Assembly (NCBI GenBank): GCA_002684315.1
Contig: NYVB01000107.1
Location: 1-12,752, forward strand
From: Planctomycetaceae bacterium
Lineage (GTDB): Bacteria; Planctomycetota; Phycisphaerae; Phycisphaerales; SM1A02
Reading direction: 5' to 3'
DNA length: 12,752 nucleotides
Below are positions 1-6,654 of this stretch, in pieces. Made by a program: the position numbers and the translations under genes. The notes beneath the pieces were generated by a model, which saw only the letters and a list, made by a program, of their open reading frames with translations, did no database searches and was not told where the DNA came from. Each line of letters starts with the position of its first letter. Position 1 is the stretch's first letter.

Positions 1-82
1 CCACAACACCAAATGCGATCAACACCAATGCGAGATCCACGATGTCCTTCGCCCAGTCTTTGACTTGTTGAATCGGGTTCAT
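1..82 (-). CDS. Small hydrophobic membrane protein, N-terminal fragment (runs off left edge)
   Basis: Only the first 27 codons are in the window. The translation opens MNPIQQVKDWAKDIVDLA and turns into a hydrophobic run (LVLIAFGVV) at the window edge. This suggests a short amphipathic N-terminus followed by a membrane helix. The ATG at 80-82 is preceded by a purine-rich stretch (GGAGAAGAAAG read on the minus strand) that can serve as a ribosome binding site. I do not recognise the family, and the function cannot be deduced from this fragment. It is the next gene downstream of trpD on the same strand, but 287 bp of non-coding DNA separates them, so co-transcription is doubtful. Confidence 0.6.
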   Translation of the reverse strand, partial: MNPIQQVKDWAKDIVDLALVLIAFGVV

Positions 83-369
83 ATTTCTTTCTTCTCCGGA
101 CAGGTGATCAACGCCCACCCGCCAAATGGCGTCGGTGTTCTAGGCAGCATCCGTGCGGCCAGATCAACACCGAGTACGAGTACTTGCCTTCGAGATATCG
201 GACGGGTGGGGTGTTTTAGTTGAGGAACCACTTTCAAGAAACAGCTTATTTACATGGCATAACGGGTTTTTTTAAACCCTAAAGCTCGGACAGGCATGAT
301 TTTAAGTGTTTTTACGGACAAGCCGTTATTTCAATGCTGAAAACGCCTTGTTTCACAGTGTTTTCACTT
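83..369. other. Intergenic region with two short palindromes, no gene seen
   Basis: No convincing reading frame lies between the left-edge gene and trpD. The stretch holds a perfect palindrome CGCCA-AA-TGGCG at 120-131, 38 bp upstream of the left gene's start. It also holds an AT-rich palindrome GGGTTT-TTTT-AAACCC at 264-279. The first could be an operator for the left gene. The second lies about 90 bp past the trpD stop and has no following T-run on either strand, so it is not a clear terminator. The functional readings are inference only. Confidence 0.3.
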
Positions 370-1434
370 CTACTCAGGAAGATTGGAAACTTCCGTGAGC
401 GTTTCCAGGGTCCTGTTGGCATCTCCGAAATCGATCGATTGAGCCGCGATCGCCAATCCGGATTCGATCGAATCCGACAGACCAGCGGCATGAATCGCCG
501 CCGCGGCATTCAAAAGAACCATGTCTCTTGCAGGCCCTCTTTCATGACCTGAAATCGTGTCTCTCACCAACTGGACGGCATGATCGAGGTCCCTTGCCTG
601 GAGTTCCTCAAACGCACAGGTCTGCAGTCCCAGTTCCTTCGGATCGATCACGTACTCGGTGATTCTTCCTTCATCGACCTGTGAGACTCTGCTGGGTGCC
701 CCCAGTGAGAACTCATCAAGCCCGTCCTCCGAGTGCATGACGATCGCCCGAACCGAACCGAGTCTCGCCAATGTTTCAGCGACCACGGGAATGAAGTCGG
801 CGTCATAGACACCCATGACCTGTCGTCCTGCCGCGGCCGGATTGGTCAATGGTCCAAGAAGATTGAACAGCGTCGGAAATCCCAGCGCCTTTCGAACCGG
901 CATGGCATGTTTCGCGGCGGGATGGTGATGTATCGCGAAACAGAAACAGACATTCGCTTTCTGAAGACATGTTCTTTGAACGGCCCTTGACGCTCCGACA
1001 TTCACACCCAACGCCTCGAGGACCTCCGCCGATCCACGACCCGTTCTTGATCTGTTGCCATGTTTCGCGACGCGTGCTCCACTCGCTGCAGCGACGATCG
1101 CCGCTGCGGTGGACACATTGAAGGTCTTCGGTGCACCACCTGTCCCCGCCGTATCAAGGAGCTCGCTGGAATCGAACCCGGTTTCAAGGGCATCGACCTT
1201 GTCCCGCATCACTCGTGCCGCTCCCGTCAGTTCCTCCGTGGTGGGAAGCCTGGATGCCAGGAGTGCCAGCAACGCTCCCATTTCAGCGTGATGAGCTTCG
1301 CCCGTCATGATGGCTTCGAAGGCAGCTGAGGCGCTCTTCTCGTTCAAGGTCTCTCCGCTCAGAAGCGTGAGGAGATACGGAGTGAGGTTCGCTGCCTCGT
1401 CGCGGGCGAATTCGGAGGGGTGTCGGTCGTTCAT
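370..1434 (-). CDS. trpD: Anthranilate phosphoribosyltransferase (TrpD)
   Basis: TrpD transfers the phosphoribosyl group of PRPP to anthranilate, the second committed step of tryptophan synthesis, in the cytoplasm. The 354-residue length is normal. The helical N-terminal domain spans about residues 15-85. PRPP-site motifs follow: DTAGTGG (94-100), NVSTAAA (106-112) and KHGNRS (124-129). The stretch RKALGFPTLFNLLGPLTNP (181-199) and the metal-binding DGLDE (237-241) are also present. Two deviations are visible: the usual GTGGD reads GTGGA, and the loop after HGNRS reads RTGRGSAEVLE, one residue shorter than the common VSSKSGSADVLE. The start is fixed because an in-frame stop lies a few codons upstream; a weak AGGA sits three bases before the ATG. 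No other trp gene is nearby, so it is an orphan member of the pathway. The family assignment is firm. Confidence 0.95.
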   Translation of the reverse strand: MNDRHPSEFARDEAANLTPYLLTLLSGETLNEKSASAAFEAIMTGEAHHAEMGALLALLASRLPTTEELTGAARVMRDKVDALETGFDSSELLDTAGTGGAPKTFNVSTAAAIVAAASGARVAKHGNRSRTGRGSAEVLEALGVNVGASRAVQRTCLQKANVCFCFAIHHHPAAKHAMPVRKALGFPTLFNLLGPLTNPAAAGRQVMGVYDADFIPVVAETLARLGSVRAIVMHSEDGLDEFSLGAPSRVSQVDEGRITEYVIDPKELGLQTCAFEELQARDLDHAVQLVRDTISGHERGPARDMVLLNAAAAIHAAGLSDSIESGLAIAAQSIDFGDANRTLETLTEVSNLPE

Positions 1435-1471
1435 GAATCCTGTTTCTCATCCATTTGAAGACTGGGGTAAA

Positions 1472-1517
1472 TGGCTCATTCACTTCGTTGATTTCGGCTT
1501 TTTGGCTCATTTACGTC
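1472..1517. repeat. Pair of 15-bp direct repeats upstream of trpD
   Basis: TGGCTCATTCACTTC at 1472-1486 recurs as TGGCTCATTTACGTC at 1503-1517, with 13 of 15 bases identical. The repeats start 31 bp apart, close to three helical turns. They lie 38-83 bp upstream of the trpD start, in the trpD / small-membrane-protein intergenic region. Binding of a regulator to same-face sites is a possible reading. No known operator is recognised. Confidence 0.3.
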
Positions 1518-1519
1518 AT

Positions 1520-1547
1520 TTTTTATCATTAGAGACGGTTGATTCAA
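1520..1547 (-). promoter_or_regulatory. Possible trpD promoter
   Basis: Read on the minus strand, TTGAAT (1547-1542) is followed after 16 bases by TAAAAA (1525-1520), inside the most AT-rich part of the trpD upstream region. The fit to sigma-70 consensus is modest and the call rests on position and composition only. Confidence 0.25.
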
Positions 1548-1614
1548 CTCTCATGCGTATTACTTAGAGACGAATCGTTCGAAACGACCAATGCATCGAT
1601 CGATTGTCCTAGTA

Positions 1615-1636
1615 CGACACACATCATTTCGTGTCG
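1615..1636. repeat. Inverted repeat in the leader of the small membrane protein gene
   Basis: CGACAC (1615-1620) and GTGTCG (1631-1636) are perfect inverted copies separated by 10 bases. They end about 18 bp before the ribosome binding site of the gene at 1664. It could be an operator half-site pair or an RNA stem-loop. A six-base arm is short enough to arise by chance. Confidence 0.2.
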
Positions 1637-1663
1637 GATCAGGATCTTTGAAACGAGGAAAAA

Positions 1664-1891
1664 ATGACCGACCAAGACACGATGGCAAATTCGAACGAAC
1701 GACCTCAAAGCCCCAACGGCCCACGTCTCATTTCACTCGGAATTCTTCTTGGCTCCGTGGTTCTCCTCCATGCCATCGTCCTCACGACTCTTGATGTCTT
1801 CGTTCCCATTGATGATGGCGCCGATTCGAACATGGCTCTCGTCATCGACAGTGGCATGAAACCGATGGACATGCTGGTCGACGCGCGCTGA
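1664..1891 (+). CDS. Small single-span membrane protein, unknown function
   Basis: This 75-residue product is not recognised. A polar, proline-containing N-terminal tail (about residues 1-20) is followed by one strong hydrophobic segment, about 22-44 (from LISLGILLGS through AIVLTTL). An acidic stretch IDDGADSN comes next, and the protein ends with a Met-rich tail to residue 75. This predicts a single membrane helix, with the short tail probably outside the cytoplasm. The case for a real gene is good: GAGG sits five bases before the ATG (1655-1658), and a strong intrinsic terminator follows 39 bp after the stop. A second in-frame ATG at 1682 is possible but has no better ribosome binding site. 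It lies directly upstream of lgt on the same strand, although the terminator separates the two transcripts. Confidence 0.7.
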   Translation: MTDQDTMANSNERPQSPNGPRLISLGILLGSVVLLHAIVLTTLDVFVPIDDGADSNMALVIDSGMKPMDMLVDAR

Positions 1892-1930
1892 TTCACTCGG
1901 CGTTCCGACCGCGTTCATCCCAAGTGACCA

Positions 1931-1958
1931 GAAGCCTCGACACCGTCGAGGCTTCTTT
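1931..1958 (+). terminator. Rho-independent terminator of the small membrane protein gene
   Basis: GAAGCCTCGAC (1931-1941) and GTCGAGGCTTC (1945-1955) form a perfect 11-bp stem around a three-base ACC loop, followed by TTT. The T-run is short, but the stem is long and GC-rich at its middle. Its position 39 bp after the stop at 1891, and before lgt, fits termination of the upstream gene. Confidence 0.8.
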
Positions 1959-2017
1959 CATGTCCAGAACACACACCCCCAGTGACAACATGTCGTTTCT
2001 CGACTCCTTGTTAGACT

Positions 2018-3031
2018 GTGCTCGTGCTCATCCTTGCAGAAAGCTACATCCATTCTCTTGATCCCGATGCGCTCCGGATCACCGATTCGTTCACGATCAA
2101 GTGGTACGGCCTTTCCTATCTTGCCGGCTTTGTCGTCGCCTGGTGGTTGATTCGATGGTTGGCTGGAAGTGGTCGGATCCTGTTGTCTCGGACCGATGCA
2201 ACCGATTTCATCACGTACTGCGTCGGAGGGGTGCTTGTCGGGGGGCGTTTCGGCTACTGCCTCTTCTACGACCCATCGCTTCTCATCGACTTCTCGGCCA
2301 ATTTCCCCTTCTGGGGTCTCCTTGCCATCCATCAGGGCGGCATGGCCAGTCATGGTGGAATGATCGGTGTCATCATCGCAATGGTGCTCTTCTCGAGATC
2401 TCGAAATCTTCCATTTCTACATCTTCTCGATGTCACCGCATTCATCGCCCCCCCGGGGTTGTTCTTCGGTCGTCTCGCGAACTTCATCAATGGTGAATTG
2501 TGGGGTGTGGCGCTTCCTGATTCGATGCAAGCCTCCCCACCCTGGTGGAGTGTGAAATACCCTCAGGAAATCCAATCGGCTCCGGTCGAGGCGATCATGT
2601 CCCTGAACACCACGGTGCTGCAATCGACCACCACCACTGGGATGGACTCCGTTCGTTTGATCGTGGAGGAGGCGTACCGAGGAAACAGCGAGCTCATCAA
2701 CCAGATGTCTCCGTATCTCGTCGCACGATGGCCTTCACAACTCTTCCAGGCGGCCAGTGACGGACCGGCTCTCTTCATCGCTCTGATGCTCGTCTGGCTG
2801 GTCCCAAGAAAACCCGGAGTGATCGCCGGCTGCTTTCTCTTGTTCTACGGCGTGCTTCGCATCGTGACCGAAGTGTTTCGTGAACCGGATGAAGGTGTCG
2901 CGCTCTTTCTTTCGCTGAGCAGGGGACAGGTTCTGAGCGTCGCCCTGGTCGTTGCCGGGCTCCTTCTCGTGGCCTTGGCGAGAGCGCGCCCTTCCGATCC
3001 GATCGGTGGCCTGCGAACCGCCAAGAATTGA
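2018..3031 (+). CDS. lgt: Prolipoprotein diacylglyceryl transferase (Lgt)
   Basis: Lgt attaches diacylglycerol from phosphatidylglycerol to the lipobox cysteine of prolipoproteins in the inner membrane. Family hallmarks are present: GGRFGY (75-80), HQGGMASHGG (105-114, with the essential His at 112), GRLANFINGELWG (151-163, with Arg152, Asn155 and Glu160) and LRIVTEVFREPD (280-291, with Arg281 and Glu285). Several hydrophobic segments flank these motifs. The protein has 337 residues, against roughly 260-300 for most homologues. The excess is largely an inserted loop, about 180-236, before the conserved PSQL motif. The start must be GTG, at 2018 or 2024, because an in-frame TAG ends at 2014. 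No ribosome binding site is visible and TAGACT (2012-2017) resembles a -10 box, so a leaderless message is possible. The TolC-like lipoprotein encoded downstream on the other strand is a likely substrate. Confidence 0.95.
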   Translation: MLVLILAESYIHSLDPDALRITDSFTIKWYGLSYLAGFVVAWWLIRWLAGSGRILLSRTDATDFITYCVGGVLVGGRFGYCLFYDPSLLIDFSANFPFWGLLAIHQGGMASHGGMIGVIIAMVLFSRSRNLPFLHLLDVTAFIAPPGLFFGRLANFINGELWGVALPDSMQASPPWWSVKYPQEIQSAPVEAIMSLNTTVLQSTTTTGMDSVRLIVEEAYRGNSELINQMSPYLVARWPSQLFQAASDGPALFIALMLVWLVPRKPGVIAGCFLLFYGVLRIVTEVFREPDEGVALFLSLSRGQVLSVALVVAGLLLVALARARPSDPIGGLRTAKN

Positions 3032-3043
3032 GTCCAGCAAGGG

Positions 3044-4684
3044 TCAGGAGGATTCCGCTTCAGTCGACTTCTTCGAGGCGATCTTCGCAGGTGGTCCCCC
3101 GGGATTCTTGCCGGCAGGACTGTCGGAACCACCACCTCCACGATTCTTTCCTTCAAGCTTCTCGACGATCTCGAAGGCATCGGGTTTTCTGAGAAGAATC
3201 CTCTCATCAAGGTCGAGACCCTCCGTGATCTCCACGGCAAGTTCACTCGCTCTTCCGACGTTCACCTTTCGCTGCGACCAACCACCTTTCGCCGGGACGT
3301 ACACGAAGGAATCCGCACCTTCCCGAAAGACCGATTGGATGGGAACCGAGATGACGTCGTTGACCAACCCGAGTTCGATCTCAGCTCGACATCGCATGGA
3401 TGGCTTCAGGCCCATCGATGCGTCCGTCTTGAGCATGATCAGGACCGTGTAGTCACGTCGGTTGGGATCTCTCCACCCACCATCCTTGGCCATGACACTG
3501 ACGCTCCCCACTTCACCCTCGATGGCCATGTTGGGGAACGCATCGGAGAACACCGTCGCAGGCATGCCGCTCTTGATGCGGCCACTCAGTGCTTCACTCA
3601 CTTTGACACTGGCCACCATCTGTGACGTGTTGGGAAGCAGGATCACCAGTTGATTCGGTGACAGGCTTGTTCCGATCATGGGAGGCCCCTGATCATCACG
3701 CCCTCTTCCTTCCCTCATGCTGGTTCTGTAGACCACGAGGCCATCGGTGGGTGCCAGAACCAGGCATTTCTGGAGCTGTCCCTCCAATTCCTTCTTTCGT
3801 TCATCGCTTCCAGCCAGTTTCGATTTGTCAGATTCGACCGTGGCGAGCTGTGTGACCATCTCCGCCTGGTGCCTCTGTTTGACCCGCCCTTTCTCGGACG
3901 ATGCCTGTTCAAGATCGGAGACTCTCTTCTTCTCATCCTGTTTGCTGGTGAATCTCTTGTAGACGTCCAGTGAGATCTCGGCTTCCTTGACCGCGGCGGT
4001 GGATTCGATCATCGCGATACGATCACGTTCGTATTCATCACGACTGATGAATCCGTTTTCCACGAGATCCTTCGCTTCTTCGAATCGTTTCACCAGTCTT
4101 TCATCGTTGATCTTCGTGGTCTCGAGCTTCAACTTGAACTTCTGTTCACTCTGAATGTGTTCACCCTCTCTCCATGCCTGAAGAGCCAGCTCCGCGATCT
4201 CGATGTTGAGATCGGCCTTGTCGAGGTCGCTTTCCATCGCACTCCTCGCGATGGCCAGTGATTGTTCCGAGGTGATGACACGGTTCGTCTGATCGAGGAT
4301 CTTCTCATCCAGATCCTTGATCTTCTGCCTGATCTGATCATCATTCAACTGAAAGAGGACATCATCCTTCTTCACATACGTGCCTTCTTCGGTGATCTTG
4401 TTGATCACACCGGATGTCTCGAGGGGATTTCTCACCTCGATCAACTGACTGGTCGTCAATTCTCCGTTGGCTGGAATCTTGATCCTGAAATCACCCCGCT
4501 TCACGGTGTGAATGTCCACGACCTTGGTCGTGGAGTCGTACTTGTTCCCACCCTGCATCGTGAGAAAGAGAATCACTCCGACCACGACGACAGCCACCCC
4601 GATGATCACCCCCGTGGCTGAGAATCCGAATCGACTTCTGACTGGCACTTCGTTCTTCATTGGTATCGCTCCATGTGTGATCAT
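3044..4684 (-). CDS. HlyD-family periplasmic adaptor (membrane fusion protein)
   Basis: This is the adaptor that links an inner-membrane transporter to a TolC-type outer-membrane channel. Domains in order are: a membrane anchor at about 22-43; a first lipoyl half at about 56-113; a long charged coiled-coil hairpin at about 115-305; the second lipoyl half around LVLAPTDGLVVY (308-319); beta-barrel and membrane-proximal domains at about 345-500; and a Gly/Pro/Lys/Ser low-complexity tail at 512-546. Length is 546 residues, longer than typical MacA-like adaptors mainly because of the hairpin and tail. The ATG at 4684 overlaps the TolC stop as ATGA, which suggests translational coupling. A second ATG at 4660 (MKNEVPV) has a better ribosome binding site (GGAG eight bases upstream) and may be the true start. 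No permease or ATPase follows, so the partner pump and substrate are unknown. Confidence 0.88.
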   Translation of the reverse strand: MITHGAIPMKNEVPVRSRFGFSATGVIIGVAVVVVGVILFLTMQGGNKYDSTTKVVDIHTVKRGDFRIKIPANGELTTSQLIEVRNPLETSGVINKITEEGTYVKKDDVLFQLNDDQIRQKIKDLDEKILDQTNRVITSEQSLAIARSAMESDLDKADLNIEIAELALQAWREGEHIQSEQKFKLKLETTKINDERLVKRFEEAKDLVENGFISRDEYERDRIAMIESTAAVKEAEISLDVYKRFTSKQDEKKRVSDLEQASSEKGRVKQRHQAEMVTQLATVESDKSKLAGSDERKKELEGQLQKCLVLAPTDGLVVYRTSMREGRGRDDQGPPMIGTSLSPNQLVILLPNTSQMVASVKVSEALSGRIKSGMPATVFSDAFPNMAIEGEVGSVSVMAKDGGWRDPNRRDYTVLIMLKTDASMGLKPSMRCRAEIELGLVNDVISVPIQSVFREGADSFVYVPAKGGWSQRKVNVGRASELAVEITEGLDLDERILLRKPDAFEIVEKLEGKNRGGGGSDSPAGKNPGGPPAKIASKKSTEAESS

Positions 4685-6558
4685 GTTGTTCGTTCCGATG
4701 GAACGAAATCACGTTCGCGTGCTTCTTCCATCTCTTGCGTGTCTTCGTCGAGGGGCTGGCCTTCAGTGTTCTTCATACCCGGAAGCGGTATGAGCGTTCC
4801 ATCTCTTCTGACCCGAAGTCGTCCACTTGCACCCAGGTATTCGATGATGGCCACCTGCAGATCTCTTGCGGCACTGTCTCTCTGGTCTTCAGCCCGTCTC
4901 AGTGCATTGACCGCTTCGGTCCGGTCTCTGGTCGATGCCCTGTCCGGTGCCGCTTCAATCGACCGAAGTCGATTTTCCGCGATCCCCACGTTGCGTTCCT
5001 GCAGAAGAAACGAGAACTGTGCTCGTTCGATGGCTCGGACCCGGCTTCGAACCTCGATGGCGACCTTGTCTCTGGCGTTGTAGTACTGCCGGATGCTTTG
5101 TTCGAGCTTGATCTGTGATTGACGAAGCTGGTATTTCTCGATCACCCGGTCGAGTGCCGCCGAAAAGGTCAGGCCGACCCCGAATGAAACCTCGTCGGGA
5201 CTGAGATCGAATCCGATGTTGTTCGTGGGATCAGCGAACGGAACAAGGACCGATCCGTTGAGGTCGAGATCCGACAGAAGACCGTTCTTGGCAAGGTCCA
5301 CCTTGCGACGAAGGTCGTCGATCCGATCTCGTTCGGTCTGAACCTCGAGCCGCAGTCTCAACGCGATGAGGACGGCCTCATCGGGCGTGATCTCGGGTGC
5401 GTCCAGGTCGAGCATCTCCTTCTTGATGATGACCGGAGACTCCGTTGCCATTCCTATCAGCAACTTGAACTGATCAACGGCCAGGCGATACCTCTCCTCG
5501 AGGCCGCCAAGTCTGTCGATCTCAAACAGGGTGTCCTGTTTCGCCAGATCCGCCTGAAACGGCTCGAGCCTGCCAGCTTCGACCAATGCGCTCGATCGTT
5601 TTTCAACCTGCTGGAAGAGTGCCACACTCCTGCGTGCATTTTCGATTGATTGCTGCTGGACGACGAGATTCAGATAGTTCGTGACCAGATTCAGGTAGTA
5701 CGTTCTTCGAAACGTTTCAAACGCTCGTGCCGCATAGACCAGGTTTCTCTTCGCTTGAATCAACGGCTCTCGAACGGTGTTCCCCGCGCCACGCAGAAGC
5801 GGTATGTCCGCTGACAGGACCAGATCGACGTTGTCCGCGTACTCGCCATTGCTGAAGAAGAAGTTGTCGAGAAGGTTGGTCGTGCTCGCGATCAGGCTCG
5901 CGGAAACCTCTCCTCCCATGGGAAGTCTCTGCGAGACCCCGAAATCATTCACGATGGTCAGTGCGCTGTCGAATCGTCCTTCCAATCCGGCGAAGTCACC
6001 GATCTCCGAATCGAGACGGAATTCGTTGAAGAATCTCGGCTCCCATTTATGCTCTTCGATGAGGAGTGCCAGTGCCGCGATCAGGTAGTCCTCTTCGGCA
6101 TTGACGTATTCCAATGAGTTGGTCGTCGCGAATTGAATGGCTTCCACCAGCCCGAGCTTCACCGCATTCGATGGTGGCTCCGACATGTCGTTGATTCGCT
6201 GTGCGACCCTGTTGGCATCCCGGTCGATGGCATCCTGTGGCATGAACCTCAGATCCTCTGCCGGTGGATTGTCGGTGGGGGGGGTGTTGTCGATCAGGCG
6301 ATTCTCTGGAAATGCGGTGCCCGCTCCACTCATCCACCCCTGATCGCTCGGCACGGGCGCTTCCGAACCCATGTCTCGTGAACTCTCCAGAAGAACCCTG
6401 TCGAGCTTCTCGTCCACCCATTGCGTGTCCGAACTGCATCCTGACCCCAGAATGGCACCACCACTCACCATGACACACAGTGCCCCTTTGAGTGCTGAGA
6501 GTGCTGAATGCACTTTCGATGTTGTTCGCTGTCTGTGGATGTTGTGGTTCAACGACAT
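4681..6558 (-). CDS. TolC-family outer-membrane efflux lipoprotein
   Basis: This is the outer-membrane channel component of a tripartite exporter. The N-terminus has a long basic leader, a hydrophobic segment (about 20-37) and a lipobox LGSGC with the lipidated cysteine at 41, so it should be a lipoprotein. A linker rich in Pro, Asp and Asn (about 60-130) precedes the channel domain. Two outer-membrane efflux repeats follow: the first starts near NAVKLGLVEAIQFA (131-144) and includes SADIPLLRGAG (249-259), and the second starts near ITPDEAVLIALRLR (389-402). Both have long helical stretches. At about 625 residues it is longer than E. coli TolC, owing to the linker and a charged C-terminal tail. 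It is first in the operon with the adaptor gene and shares the ATGA overlap. A weak AGGT lies seven bases before the ATG. Substrate is unknown. Confidence 0.9.
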   Translation of the reverse strand: MSLNHNIHRQRTTSKVHSALSALKGALCVMVSGGAILGSGCSSDTQWVDEKLDRVLLESSRDMGSEAPVPSDQGWMSGAGTAFPENRLIDNTPPTDNPPAEDLRFMPQDAIDRDANRVAQRINDMSEPPSNAVKLGLVEAIQFATTNSLEYVNAEEDYLIAALALLIEEHKWEPRFFNEFRLDSEIGDFAGLEGRFDSALTIVNDFGVSQRLPMGGEVSASLIASTTNLLDNFFFSNGEYADNVDLVLSADIPLLRGAGNTVREPLIQAKRNLVYAARAFETFRRTYYLNLVTNYLNLVVQQQSIENARRSVALFQQVEKRSSALVEAGRLEPFQADLAKQDTLFEIDRLGGLEERYRLAVDQFKLLIGMATESPVIIKKEMLDLDAPEITPDEAVLIALRLRLEVQTERDRIDDLRRKVDLAKNGLLSDLDLNGSVLVPFADPTNNIGFDLSPDEVSFGVGLTFSAALDRVIEKYQLRQSQIKLEQSIRQYYNARDKVAIEVRSRVRAIERAQFSFLLQERNVGIAENRLRSIEAAPDRASTRDRTEAVNALRRAEDQRDSAARDLQVAIIEYLGASGRLRVRRDGTLIPLPGMKNTEGQPLDEDTQEMEEARERDFVPSERTT

Positions 6559-6654
6559 GTTTGAGACCTATTTTGCCTGACTTCGTGAGTACGAGATCGA
6601 CAAGTTTAGCCTCCTGCATACTATTTGAGCGGTGAGTACTGCAGAAGGAGCCCC

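Noticed and set aside
264..279. GGGTTT-TTTT-AAACCC palindrome as the trpD terminator
   Set aside because: It is AT-rich with a six-base stem, lies about 90 bp after the stop, and no T-run follows in the trpD direction.
97..294. CGGACAGG occurring twice (97-104 and 287-294)
   Set aside because: Eight bases, only two copies, no defined relation to a promoter. Chance is likely.
1664..1891. Small membrane protein as a truncated TonB or other energy-transduction anchor
   Set aside because: The helix has Ser and His as TonB anchors do, but their spacing (S31, H36) differs, and no proline-rich linker or C-terminal domain follows. The strong terminator shows the gene ends where it should.
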